Shown one piece after another: positions 11,185 to 21,849 of a stretch of DNA of 27,392 nucleotides; the first letter of the stretch is position 1, and each line of letters starts with the position of its first letter. A program made the position numbers and the translations under genes. Under the pieces are notes generated by a model. That model saw nothing but the letters and a program-made list of their open reading frames with translations, had not been told where the DNA came from and ran no database searches. The stretch is from the NCBI GenBank assembly GCA_033557685.1, contig JAWQRN010000662.1, positions 1 to 27,392 on the forward strand, given 5' to 3'. The DNA is from Sperchopsis tessellata (Eukaryota > Arthropoda > Insecta > Coleoptera > Hydrophilidae).

Positions 11185-12332
11185 GTGATTAATTAAATTT
11201 TATGACCGCCTTTATTTTGTTAATTTAGTAACTTTTGTTTATACTATTTGCATACCTATTAAACAAAAGAACCAGACAAACAAATATTTAAAAATTGCTG
11301 TGTAAACACGCGTATGTCAAATTTTGGCCAAATTCTAAGATTTATAAGGATTTAATTAGGGATGCTGCTATGTATGAGAAAGATTCAACATCTTATTTCC
11401 AATTGAAATATTGGCCTAAACTCTTTCGATAGAATAGAGAATCTATTCAAAATGACCTAATGTCCGTGCGACCCCCAGGGGCTAGAACTGAGACATAGTT
11501 CAAAAACTTGAAAACACCATCTTCAATATTATTAAGTGTCATGAAAAATCTGCATGACAATTTGGGCATAAAAGAGTGCCAACATTTTTTTCCCTAAATT
11601 ATTAATGGGAATGAGACAGGTATAACACTTTGACCCTTTCACTAAACAGGAATCCATGTAATCAACCAAAAGAAAACATAACACTATTTTCAGGAAAAAA
11701 AACATAATCAAAAAGAGAGCCAACAGACGTTTGTCTTTCGGAAAACCTGAAGATATGGGTAATTTAATTTCATAATATTTTTGTACTCATATTTACCTTT
11801 CCTTAGGTTGATATCTTCTATAGAAGTCACTATAGGATTTAGTTAAAATTGTTCCTCGAACTATTATTACCTCCTACTGTAGTGGAATTTAATAATAACC
11901 TTAGTAAAATCATTTTATTTTGCATTAAAAACTTATCATTGATCAGAAATAATGAATAAATACTGATCATCAAAATCATAAATCTCACAACTAACTTTTT
12001 TGGAGCTGTCATTTATATTGCAATGGTTCTGTCAAGTAAAAAATGTAGAAATATACACATGATAAAGAAGAGTATTCATAAAAAAGCTCAAAATATTACT
12101 GATGAACACTTATACTGTTTGCGTGAATTTATGTGTAGCCGTTCAGGGTTGGCAATTAGAACATTTACTATAAATTTATTTTTATCATTTGATATTTATG
12201 TTAACCTACTGGTTAAAATAAACGCTCTGTATGTGGGGAATTATTCTTAGTTTGATGTTTAAGAGTTTAGACTAACTTGGAATAATTACGATATTTTCTT
12301 AATTTAATCGTAGAATTCACAAATGTAAAAAT
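11185..12332. other. Intergenic AT-rich DNA, no gene seen
   Basis: Open frames at 11532-11723 (minus) and 12023-12250 (plus) have no recognisable domain and no flanking splice or promoter logic. Nothing else was recognised. Confidence 0.45.
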
Positions 12333-12485
12333 ATACAGAGTGTTTCATTTGAAAGAAGCAAGTTGAAGAGCCGAACACCTGTACATTAAAAATATGCTTT
12401 GATGATAGCTTGCTTAAATCCAAAAAAAAATTTTTAAATTTTGTACGGTTTAAAAAATATTTAGGTGTAACGGTAATTTTGATAG
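12333..12485. repeat. Possible dispersed repeat / DNA-transposon end (ATACAGAGTGTTTCA type)
   Basis: The start ATATACAGAGTGTTTCATTT resembles the ATACAGGGTGTTTCA-type termini common on insect Tc1/mariner-like elements and MITEs. It is followed by a non-coding, A/T-run-rich body. The opposite end was not found, so the size is a guess. Confidence 0.3.
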
Positions 12486-12499
12486 CTTAATATAATAAA

Positions 12500-14577
12500 T
12501 ACATATGGTTGCATGGGAGAAGGCTCAGCAGAAGGAAAAGATTGCATCATATAGGTTAAGCAACATGCTAGTTAGAAAAAGATATCAGGTGTTGGCAGAA
12601 TTTTAAGGAAATCATATTGGGAGCAGCTGAAAACACTTAGGAAGAAAAAAGGAGTTGAACATGGAAAGAGGACGTTATGGTAGAATGACAAAATCAAGGA
12701 GGAAGTAAGGAAAAAGAAGGAAATATGGAAGCAATACCTGAGGGAGAGGAATATAGACATATATGCACAATACAAGAACCAGAGGAAAAGAGTGAAGTAT
12801 TTGGTGTTACAAGAAAAGAGGAAAGAATGGACAGAATTTGGGCAAAGAATGGAACGACATAACTTGGAAAACCGAAAGTATTTCAAAGTTTTGGACATGG
12901 GGAATGAGAGGAAATGTCCTCTAAAACAAGTCTTAGATAAGAAAGGAAATGCAGTGACAGAGGGCAAATTAATCATGGAGAGGTGGAGGGAATATTTTGT
13001 GGAAACGCTCGGGGATACAAATATTGATGACCATGAACAGAAAGTGCAGGAAAGGGAGGACTATGATGTGGATGATGGTGAGGAAATATCAAGAGAAGAG
13101 TTTTTAAAGGTGTTGAGATCAATTAAGATGGAGAAGGCTGCGGGACACGACCAGATAACACCAGAGATGATCATGTGCATGGGAGAATTAGGGAATTGAC
13201 TGCTGAGGGCGGTTTTACGCATTGGCATGGATGTATCGAAGGGTACCGAGGGACTGGAGGATGGCGATTATCCTGTCATTACTTAAGAAGGGAGATAGCA
13301 TATCACTTTTGTATTTTTCAAGGAATATGTATGAAAAGATACTGACAAACAAATTCAGTGAAAGGCTGGAAGCACAAGTAGAAGATGAACAGAGGGGTTT
13401 CTGGACAAGTAGGGGCATACAAGATCTCATCTTCGTATTGAGACAGATCCAGAAGAAAGTACTGAAACATGTTAGGGAAGGGTTTCTATGCTTCATGGAC
13501 TTAGAGAAAGATTTTAATAGAGTGAAATGGGAGGATGTGTGGGAGGTGCTGAGAAGAAGAGGAGTGAAGGGAAATCTATTAGGGGTGGTAACAAGCATAT
13601 ACAGTAAAAGCAATTGTTATGTAGGAACTTCTAATGAACAGTCAGAAGAATTTTTAGCGAACCAGGAACTGAGGCGGGCTTTTTATTGTATTTCTGGATG
13701 ATGTGCTAAAGAGGTGTAAAGGAGAACTGAAGTAGCTACATGTGGGGTATAGGAACTTGAGACCCGTAGGGATCACAGTGGGTGCATTTGTAGACAATCT
13801 TGGTAGTGTATGTGGGGTCAGAAAATGATAGTGTAACGTTGATGTACTGGATAGGGAGCTGGGAGCAAGAAATATGATAGTGAATGTTGCAAATACGAAG
13901 GTTGTGTTGGTGGGGAGATCGAGGAGATAGATGGAGGTGACGATAAACAACCAAGTGTTGGAGCAGGTGCCGTCATATAAATATCTAAGATCGGTGATTG
14001 AAGGTGTGCGGAAGGTGGAGGATCACATGAACAATAGACTAAAAAGTGCAGCAGGTCTTTTTGGATGCCTTAATGGCAAATTTTTGAGCAGGCGTGAGAT
14101 AAGCCGGAAAACAAAGTTGTCTCTATACAATGTGATTTATGGTGCTTACGGAGAGACAGAAGAGCAGGATACAGGCTGCAGAGATGAAGTTCCTGAGATG
14201 AATAGAAGGGGTGTCTCGATGAGAAACAATAAGAAACGATGACATTCAATGCAGACTGCAAGTGAGAGGAGTGCAAGAGATGATGAAGGACAATTTAGGT
14301 GGTTTGGGCACCTAGGTAGAATGGGCAAGGACAGGCTACCAAGGAGAATAGGGGAGGCTAAAACTTAGGCTGGAAAACCAAGAGGAAGGGCAACAACAAC
14401 ATGGAGTGTAGTAGTGAGTCGGTCAATAGTGAATAGGGGCAGTAATTTGAGCTTGCGAGGTGGATGACTCAGAACAGACAGGAATGGAGGATGTTTTGTA
14501 AAGGAGTTAGAGATTAAGATATAAACCGTACTTCTGCACCCATAAGGGATAGAAGCGGAAATGATTATGATGATACA
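12500..14577 (+). pseudogene. RTE-like non-LTR retrotransposon relic, 5'-truncated, near-complete reverse transcriptase
   Basis: The sequence is purine-rich, unlike its surroundings. From about 12663 one frame reads KIKEEVRKKKEIWKQYL, and at 12792-13199 it includes CPLKQVLDKKGNAVTEGK, IMERWREYF and EKAAGHDQITPEMI, the N-terminal part of the reverse transcriptase. A second frame (13222-13701) has WRMAIILSLLKKGDS, RGFWTSRGIQD and FMDLEKDFNRV. Motif A is thus damaged, with Asn for the usual Asp. A third stretch has FLDDVLKRCKGEL and FVDNLGSV (about 13784-13807), where the FADD box has become FVDN. 13931-14242 reads VPSYKYLRSVIEG and LYNVIYGAYGET. The end has WFGHLGRMGKDRLPRR and then the GATAGAAGCGGAAATGATTA 3' terminus typical of the family. 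No endonuclease remains. At least three frame breaks and both catalytic motifs altered: dead. Confidence 0.88.
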
Positions 14578-14582
14578 TGGGA

Positions 14583-14628
14583 TACTGGCAATGTGGCTAT
14601 ATACTTGTATATAGCCACTTTACTGGCA
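14583..14628. repeat. 11-bp perfect hairpin within direct repeats at the RTE 3' junction
   Basis: GTGGCTATATA (14593-14603) pairs perfectly with 14608-14618 around a CTTG loop. TACTGGCAA flanks it on both sides as a direct repeat (14584-14592 and 14621-14629, approximately). It lies just after the LINE end. Confidence 0.7.
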
Positions 14629-14757
14629 AATACTTACGCCACCTTATAACGGTAAGCCGCAATGGAGAAACTATTATGAAATAGACCAGACAAATATAGT
14701 GAAACAGCACCCAATGGATAGTATACAAATTTATTTAATAGGTCAGAAATAATGCGT

Positions 14758-15018
14758 TTAACGACTCCGTATAGATGATTTTTCGATTTTGGTAGTAAAT
14801 ACTTTTTGTTGATTGATATTAATAAATAGGAGAAATCCGTTTAAAACATCCCTAGCAAGTGCAATAGGCTTTTGCAATTCACTGCTCTTAAATCTAGTAT
14901 ACATTTCATATGTCTCGGCATTTCGATGTCGGGCTATTCTATATAACCGGACACCGCTAAAGCATAATAATATTTCATATGTATTTTCTTTAATCATACC
15001 CGTTTTCCTATAGACCAT
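14758..15018 (-). CDS. Unrecognised minus-strand open frame (86 codons) upstream of POLR2K
   Basis: From ATG at 15018 to the stop at 14758-14760 the frame is open. It stays open upstream without an ATG to about 15111, giving about 115 codons. The composition is mixed (basic, with ARHRNAETYEMYTRFKSS and KPIALARDVLNGF) and not the low-complexity type of the neighbouring chance frames. The upstream extension contains a repeated STID word caused by a direct DNA repeat (AATCAACCATTGAT). I recognise no domain. It points away from POLR2K and starts about 110 bp from the NRF-1-type site, so it could be a first exon of a divergent gene, a mobile-element fragment or chance. Confidence 0.2.
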   Translation of the reverse strand: MVYRKTGMIKENTYEILLCFSGVRLYRIARHRNAETYEMYTRFKSSELQKPIALARDVLNGFLLFININQQKVFTTKIEKSSIRSR

Positions 15019-15125
15019 ACCCTGTGACAGCCATTCTATAACATCAATGGTTGATTCAGTACGTAGAGTTGCTGGGCCAAAGTAAATATCAATGGTTGAT
15101 TGTGAATTTAATTAGCATAGAATTT

Positions 15126-15137
15126 TGCGCACGCGCA
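15126..15137. promoter_or_regulatory. NRF-1 / erect-wing binding palindrome in the POLR2K promoter
   Basis: TGCGCACGCGCA is an exact match to the palindromic NRF-1 consensus (YGCGCAYGCGCR), which its insect homologue erect wing also binds. It lies 131 bp before the POLR2K ATG in a locally CpG-containing patch (15126-15170) within AT-rich DNA. Housekeeping promoters commonly use this site. The transcription start itself cannot be placed from sequence alone, and no TATA box was identified at a convincing distance. Confidence 0.65.
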
Positions 15138-15267
15138 GTTTTTCAGACAAAAAATTTTTGTCGTGCGTCGTGAATTTTGTTGGGACGAAGATTCTAGTTA
15201 TAAGAAGAACTAGTAATTAAATGAGATAGGATATAAATATTATTATTAGATCTATTCTTTTGCGAAA

Positions 15268-17567
15268 ATGTCTTCAGATCCATCAGCCAAAGATGCTGCA
15301 GCCGTAAAGGCTCCCATGGTTTATATTTGTGGCGGTAAGTAATAAAAATTTGTTAATATTTTTAAGGTTATGTTTTCATAAATTGTTAATAGTTTAATTT
15401 TGCAATTACAACTATGAAATAATTATATATTTTTACTTTATTTGCAATGTGACAATTTTTATCAGTTTAATAAAAATTGTAACAACATTTAATTAGTAAT
15501 TTAGATGTTGTAACATAAAGCACATTCCCTCTAAGAAATATAAATTTTTATTATAGTAAAATATCTTTCAACTATATTCAGAAACTTTGAATGGTTCACT
15601 GTTTGCTCAAAAACTGTTCATTTAAAAATTATACCTTACTTCAGCATGCTACATAGATATGGACTTTGGTTAATGAATGGAGCGGGCAACTTTATTTAAA
15701 ACAAAAAAATAGATAATCAAACCATAATCCTAATTTCCACGAGTCAGAATTTTTGGAAATAGATCGATCAATTTAAAAATTTCATTTTCATTTTTAGTTA
15801 GTGTTTTTACCTGCTACATCTTAAATGTTCAGCTTTTTCAGTTCAAAAAAATGGGAAAATTTATGAAATGTAGCATTCTTATTCATTCATACATTTGTCC
15901 GTAGATTGATTGAGCAGTACTATAATTATTTAATAAAGATTTTAAACTAAAATTTATTCTTTTGTTTTCAGAATGTCATAATGAAAATGAAATTCGACCC
16001 AGGGATCCAATCCGGTGCAGAGAATGTGGATATCGTATTATGTATAAGAAAAGGACAAAGAGATGTACGTTTATATAAATCATTACTATTACAATACTAT
16101 AGAGTGACCTGAGCAAATATATATGTTACCGCTAGTATAGTAGTAGTAGTTTCTAATAATTCAACTTATTTACAATTTTTTTTTAAATTTGCTCGAGTTT
16201 AACCTTTTTGTTGTTGCAAGCATTTCTGAGCAGTGGTCGACATGTGCAGAAAATATACTAGCTTACATATTTATCCAGGTCCCAATTTTTAGTATCATCC
16301 ATTCATGCTGTTTTGGTTCCATTATTGTTAAGTTGCTAATTTATGTCAAAAAAATACACAATAGCTCCATGTTTTCAACCGGATATCAATTAAACTAAAC
16401 CTATGTGTCCTTTGAATTACTTAAATACATTATTCTTTACTAATTACTAAAAAAGCTAAATCATAATATTTCAAATGAATCATTTTTCGAGCACCCAAAA
16501 TATTTAGTAGCCCATTCTGAGTTTTTATTGTGGTTTTCTAGGAAGTGTTCATTTAGCAATGACATATTTGTTTCTCACAATTTATTCTTTAATATTACTT
16601 TAATTTTAAATTTTTATTACAATATAATACAAGCTGTTATTTTATCACTCATTACATTTATTTAGTATACTGCATTCTATGAACAAGACAAAGTGGCAAT
16701 AATATTTAAAATTTGAGGGCAGGCAACTAAATTATAAACTTTAGCCAACGGTTGAGCACATTTCTAATAATAGTTAATCCGTTTCTCACACCACAATGAC
16801 ATTTTGTTTTGCAGGTGTATATGGTTCCCGCAGTGAAAAGGTTAATAGGTTACAAATAAACAATGCGCATTAGGGAAATAAACTATTATTAAGTAACATT
16901 TCTTAAAAATATTTGGGCTATGTTTCATCTATACTTTTGTGTTGCTTTACTGTGGTAGTACCTCTCTATGTTTAAACTTGAGTTTAGCTACTATACCTAA
17001 CCACTCCGTATCTAGAATATTTATAGCGTAGTAAATCTGTTATGAAGCGTTATTGTACTAGGGATCACAAATAACTACTCAGTAGTAAAGCACTCGCAAT
17101 ATTTTTATCTTAAATGTCACCAAACTCATACAAAAGACTTTGAGAACAATCATGCTGTGATCGTGACTTGCACTAAATTGCACAGCTTGTTCCAACCAAC
17201 TCTAGAAAGTTTCTTTGTGAGGATTTAAACCATGAATAAAATTAAAATAAACTCATTTTCCTCTAATTTTATAATTTGAAGATTGTATCTTGTTTTCTAA
17301 TGTACACTCAATTTATTTCATAATTATATTGTATTATTGAGGCTCCATAAATTGGCCGTTTTCTCGTTTATTTTGCATTTTGTATCCGTTATATTCCACC
17401 TTTGTTTTCCAATTTGAAAACAGATTCTAATTAATTTTAACTTCGGTTTATCCTGTTTACTAAATTTTTACAATTGATAGCAAATAGAATGTACTTTTCT
17501 TGTGGTCTCTTTAACATTTTTTGATTATGTTATGTTTGTTTCAGTGATTGTTTTTGACGCCAGATAA
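15268..17567 (+). CDS. POLR2K: DNA-directed RNA polymerases I, II and III subunit RPABC4 (RPB12), three coding exons
   Basis: Coding exons are 15268-15334, 15972-16064 and 17545-17567, joined by GT-AG introns that both split a codon after its first base. The spliced protein is 60 aa, normal for the family (about 58-70). After a variable Ala/Lys-rich N-terminus come MVYICGECHNENE, RPRDPIRCRECG, YRIMYKKRTKR and the end LIVFDAR, nearly identical to known animal RPB12. Cys21, Cys24, Cys38 and Cys41 form the CX2C-X13-CX2C zinc ribbon, all intact. The protein is a small core subunit shared by all three nuclear RNA polymerases. It sits at the RPB3/RPB11-type assembly platform and helps hold the complex together. 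The start is the only ATG giving this reading, preceded by GCGAAA. The last exon codes for only seven residues plus the split codon. The gene looks functional. Confidence 0.97.
15335..15971 (+). other. POLR2K: POLR2K intron 1
   Basis: 637 nt, GTAAGT donor and TTTTCAG acceptor, AT-rich. No nested gene or repeat was recognised. Confidence 0.93.
16065..17544 (+). other. POLR2K: POLR2K intron 2
   Basis: 1480 nt, GTACGT donor and TTTCAG acceptor. It is AT-rich, and the open frame at 16189-16398 is treated as chance. A cryptic acceptor near 16814 (TTTTGCAG) would lead to a 19-codon alternative end with a nearby AATAAA at 16877, but it lacks the conserved C-terminus. Confidence 0.92.
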
Positions 17568-17669
17568 GGAAATTCAACAATTCCCGAGGTGCTTATACAT
17601 ATGTTATATGTTTAAAAATAGATCTAAGTTAATTATTTAGTGATATAGATATGGACTATTATTTTAAAT

Positions 17670-17675
17670 AATAAA
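17670..17675 (+). promoter_or_regulatory. POLR2K: POLR2K poly(A) signal
   Basis: AATAAA 102 nt after the POLR2K stop codon, the first canonical signal downstream. Confidence 0.65.
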
Positions 17676-17999
17676 TGCCTATATGTTTACCAGTAAGCAT
17701 TAATTTTCTCATATATCCTCCCATATATCCATTAATTTTATATATGCTCCTATTATATCTAGATTAGAACTTTTATTACAACAATAATTTTTATTAGCCT
17801 TTTGGTTTGCTGACTTGTCTTTCTCTTGTGCTGGTTAAACGGGATTCATCCTCACAAACCGTTGGTTTGTGCTATGATGGGCGAGGAAGAGTTTATCCCA
17901 AGAATAGAACCTATGGTATGGGATGGGTGCTATAAAAAAAGTAATAATTCAATGAGATTCAAGAAGGTGTAGAATAAGTTAAAGCTCAGAATAAATACA

Positions 18000-18208
18000 C
18001 AGTGAACCCTCAATTTTCTGGACTACTTGGGTGGAAGGGATGTCTATTATGTGATTGTTCATAAAATCCGAAAATGGTGTCTGTATGAAATTAAAAGTAC
18101 ATTAAATCACATATTTTAAGGCATACAGTAGATATCAGCTTACTAATACCAGACTGAGAAATTACCACGGTGTACGAATTTTACGATTAGTGAGCAATCG
18201 GGGATTAA
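18000..18208. mobile_element. Possible pogo/Tigger-like MITE
   Basis: The left end CAGTGAACCCTCAATTTTCT followed by GGACTACTTGGGTGGAAGGG resembles pogo/Tigger termini (CAGT-AACCTCGATTATCCGGAC type). The right end, reverse-complemented, starts AATCCCCGATTGCTCACTAA, an imperfect inverted match to the left. There is no coding capacity. The inverted match is weak and the TA target sites are not clean, so this is tentative. Confidence 0.35.
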
Positions 18209-19092
18209 TTTTTAAATATGTACATTTATGTTTTGGTGTGAAACTATAACATTTTAAATTATATTTACTTTATAATTAATAATGAAAACTCTCAACATTC
18301 CTGTGTTTAAATCACTCAAGTTTTTCAATTTTAATGGACTGTGCCTGCTATAGTATTATCTAAGGCAAGTGTAATAAATTATCCCTCTTCAAGTTGTCCA
18401 CGTGTTTCACATATCAAATAAATGTATGCTCTATTTATAGGGAACATATTTTATGTTTAATAGCACACGTAGAAATGTTTTAGTTTTTAATTTAATTTTG
18501 ATTCAGTAAAATTTAGTTGTACAAGTCATTTTCTACATATAATATAAAATATTTAAGAAGTAAGGTAAATTTGTGTAATTTTTATTATATAGTGGATTTA
18601 AAAATAATAAGAAATCATAGCACAGGCGGGCGTATATTGTTCCGGTGGTGCATGGAATAGTATGTCCTTTTGTTCATGATACCTTGTCGCAAATAGTGAC
18701 TTGGTGGCAAAATTACTAACGTGTTTTCCAAACATATGGCCTGTTCGCTAAATTTGTTAAAAATAACCTGTTAATTTAATTATAAGCAAATCTTGGTTAA
18801 AAGCATTTTAAAATTAACGGGTTGTTAATTTTCACATATGGTATACACCTGTTAAATCGAAGGTACAATAATATTTTTTAATATAAATTAAAATTTATCA
18901 TGTTGTAGATAACTATTACTACAAGCCCTTGTTAATCCCTTCCGGGTTAGGCACTGCTATCAGTAAGTCTTCTTCTTAACTTCTGTAGATTAGCATTTAA
19001 AGGGGCATACACTTATGGCTCACGATGTAGCCAATGGATTCCTTGAGAGAACCTATGCAACTTTTTCTTCAAGATTTGTCTTTCAAATTGCT
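18209..19092. other. AT-rich intergenic DNA, no gene seen
   Basis: No convincing open frame. The 60-codon frame starting at 19015 runs into the piggyBac left end at 19097 and is not a gene. Confidence 0.45.
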
Positions 19093-19096
19093 TTAA

Positions 19097-19112
19097 CCTT
19101 TATGTACACACC
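19097..19112 (+). repeat. piggyBac left terminal inverted repeat with TTAA target
   Basis: CCTTTATGTACACACC, preceded by TTAA at 19093-19096. Confidence 0.8.
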
Positions 19113-19427
19113 TGGGTGCTCACATCGTCATATTTTTGCTTATAACTTGAATAAAAATCTAAATATCGACCTGAGCCTTCAATTCCCCATTATTTAACAC
19201 TTTTTGAAGCTAAAAACACAGTGGTAAATTTTTTGAACCTAAACTTAATGTTGTTTAAGTACATGTGCTTAGCGGGCTCACCCGGGTACTCACTAGATGA
19301 GAAATGATATTTTGATTCAGGAATTAATTAATATCATTGATGTAACAGGGGGAAATAAATAAACAATAACAATCATTTTCAAAGTAAATTAGAGTATATT
19401 TACATTCATTTAGTGCAATCAATACAT

Positions 19428-20400
19428 TTAATTGTTAATACAATCATCGCAGACAGGCTTTTCGAAACTGAACGTTTTCCTGCGTCTTTTGATGGTTTCT
19501 TTGTAGCAAACATGACAAGAACCTGAAATTTTCTTCCTACCAGCACTGTCTCAAGGTTGAGTTTGTTCTTCAGAAACAGCGGAAGGAGCAAGCTGTAGTC
19601 CGATCACTCTCAATCGCAATTTTTGTATTGTAGTTGCGCATTATTTGGCCATTCACAGAACGATCTTCAATACAAGGTTTTGCCAGTTCTTCACTCAGTT
19701 GATGCAAGAAAGTACGTCGCTGATTAGTTTTCATTTGGATCATTTTGTTGTTCTCATAATAAATTAGCATAGCAAGAGGCCATCTCTGAGTGCGTCAGTG
19801 TGTAGTGTATCGGGTTACCATTTGATCCATTGTATCTACGCCAGTTTTGTACTTACTATAATAAGTTATCTTGTGAGACTTTTTCTTTTCATCATCATTT
19901 ATAGCAGAATCAGAGTGCATTGTCGATAGTAAAATTACAGCTTTGTTTTTCTTTGGCACTAACAAGCAGAATGCAACATGTTCATGAAAACCAAAGTGAG
20001 TAGAATATTCTTCTCTAGATTTATGGGGAGCCATTTGTTTTGGAATGTAAGGCTTATTTTTTCCCAAAGTACCAACAATAGTTAATTTCCATGACAATAA
20101 GTGTTTAGCAAGAGGTAAAGTAGTAAAATAATTATCCATAGTAATATTTCTGCCACTTCCTTTGAATGATGCTGCAAGTTCTTTTACAGCTCTCTCTCTC
20201 TCCTAGATTTTTTTCACGAACATTTTCCAGTTTTTCCAGAATAAATAATCCCATGCAGAGGGTATGCATTCTCGGCATCGCGCAAGTCCACCAAATTTTG
20301 ATCCCGTACTTTGCTGGCTTAGTAGGTATATATTTTTAAACTTTATATGGCCTCAGTAAGGATAAAGCTGCTCATCAATTGTCAAATTTGCTGTTGGGCA
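19428..20400 (-). pseudogene. piggyBac transposase, C-terminal half, frame-broken
   Basis: Read on the minus strand. The order is NLTIDEQLYPY (about 20391-20360), PTKPAKYGIKIWWTC (about 20325-20280) and AENAYPLHGIIYSGKTGK. Then, after a frame break, come GSGRNITMDNYFTTLPLAKH (20165-20100), LLSWKLTIVGTLGKNKPYIP, YSTHFGFHEHVAFC and TGVDTMDQMVTRY (near 19830-19800). The C-terminal zinc-finger-like CHVC...CDDC segment ends at a stop at 19428. The three catalytic Asp of the family (in TIDEQ, DNYFT and GVDTMDQ) are all still present. The N-terminal half is absent, as is any start codon context. There are stops after QLYPY and in the loop before GSGR, plus shifts at about 19800 and 19570. The sequence is well enough preserved to suggest a fairly recent loss. 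Confidence 0.92.
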
Positions 20401-20621
20401 AAACTGACTTTGCGCTGCCTGTGCAGCGCTCGGAGACCCTACTTCTATCTCTTTTCATGGAAGCTGTAGAGGGCTAAGGAATTTGGAAATGGCTTAGATA
20501 GTTTCTATTAATGTTTATTTAATAAAGTAAATGATTCTGTTCATATGCAAACTCGGAAATTAAGAAAAACTAGTGGTGGGCTCCCGGGTACCCTGGGTGT
20601 GTAATAAAGAGGTAAAAGTTG

Positions 20622-20636
20622 GGTGTGTACATAAGG
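20622..20636 (-). repeat. piggyBac right terminal inverted repeat
   Basis: Reverse complement CCTTATGTACACACC matches the left terminus except for one deleted T. The adjoining target copy is TTAG at 20638-20641 and not TTAA. Confidence 0.78.
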
Positions 20637-20641
20637 ATTAG

Positions 20642-21849
20642 TTTGAAATGATTAAAACTCTTAAGTATCTAGACCAAGTAGTGTCAAGTGAATTATTAAA
20701 TATTATATATATGTACAAGAATTTTTCGAAAGCGAGGTCTGGTGTATATATTTTTTGACATTATTTTTGTTTTTGTATTCGATGCAGGTATGTGTTGACA
20801 GGACTGTATATATAGTTGCAATAAATTTTGTCTTGTATTAGCAGATTACAAAACTTGGAATCAAGTTGTAAAGCGTAGCTGTGCATGTTGTTTTCAAATT
20901 TAATCAAGCAAAGCCATAAGTTATATATGATGTTATTTGTTAAAACATAGTACATAATGTAAATAACTATTTGTTTTTCTCATTGGATTCAATCACTTTT
21001 GTACAATTGCTAAAACCAATAGTGCTTAAGTCTAAGTTCCTTAAGCATAAACATTTTCATTGTTGTAAATCTAAAAGGAATTTACATTGTCAAATGAAGA
21101 AAAATCTAGGATTAGCAGTTTCTAAGATCCTCTAATTGTTTTTTAGATGAAGTGGCAATTGAAAGAAATATCCTAAAACATCTTTTTAATTTTTCCAAAA
21201 GCAAACGCTGTGCTGATATTGTATAGTTCGCAAAAAAATCTACCAGATATTGGTGGATTTACAGGTTTTGAGCTCCGTAAATATGATTTGTGGAATATGA
21301 ATTTCTGGAAATCTTCGGAATACGATAAGCAAAAACTACTCAACTCAACTCCTAGATTGTATGATATGAAGCTAAACCAGAAGTGGCACTTTCTGGGGCA
21401 TCAATTTAATTCTCGTCTATATTGAGAAGTATTTGGATACAGCATTTTTTCAAGGATTATAGAAATTATGATTTATTTTTAGTTGAAGTGACAATTTTAA
21501 CCTCGAAAATCGATTTGACAATTTTGGTTATATGCTGGCAAGGTCTGAAAGCTGAGAAATATGGAGAAACATTAAAATAAGTACCTCTTTTGTTACTTTT
21601 ATTCATGAACTGGTTAGAGTTTGAGTTACCAACGGCTATTTATGAACTTATTGGCTTACTTACCTACTACTGATGGTGAAGAAAGTTGTGCAATGTCTCC
21701 ATTGTCAATATTCTATATTGGGAAAGTCTATATCATAATTAAATTCAAAAATATAAAAATTGCATCATATTTATCAACAACGGATACGGCATTCAAATTC
21801 GGGTTAAAAACTTCAGCATCAGTTATATTACTTATGTTGCTAAATATAT
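20642..21849. other. AT-rich DNA, no supported gene
   Basis: An open frame at 21210-21425 reads LPDIGGFTGFELRKYDLW with a mixed composition that could be a decayed element, but I do not recognise it. Nothing else stands out. Confidence 0.4.

Larger units (their letters stand above)
19097..20636 (-). mobile_element. Internally deleted piggyBac-family DNA transposon (1.54 kb)
   Basis: The left end begins CCTTTATGTACACACC at 19097, directly after a TTAA at 19093-19096. The right end (20622-20636) is its inverted copy with one base missing, CCTTATGTACACACC when read inward. It is followed by ATTAG, a plausible decayed TTAA. A second, subterminal inverted pair around CCCGGG (about 19278-19295 and 20575-20595) fits the internal repeats of piggyBac elements. 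Inside is the C-terminal half of the transposase on the minus strand. Full elements of this type are usually 2-3 kb, so about 1 kb has been lost. Confidence 0.85.

Noticed and set aside
12023..12250. 75-codon plus-strand frame starting MVLSSKK
   Set aside because: No recognisable domain, AT-driven composition, no splice or promoter support.
12572..12976. 134-codon minus-strand frame rich in Phe, Leu and Ser
   Set aside because: It is the antisense shadow of the purine-rich RTE reverse-transcriptase sequence on the plus strand.
13215..14328. Several minus-strand open frames (13215-13613, 13654-13950, 13736-13954, 14070-14276, 14146-14328)
   Set aside because: All are antisense to the RTE-like LINE. 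They have no motifs of their own.
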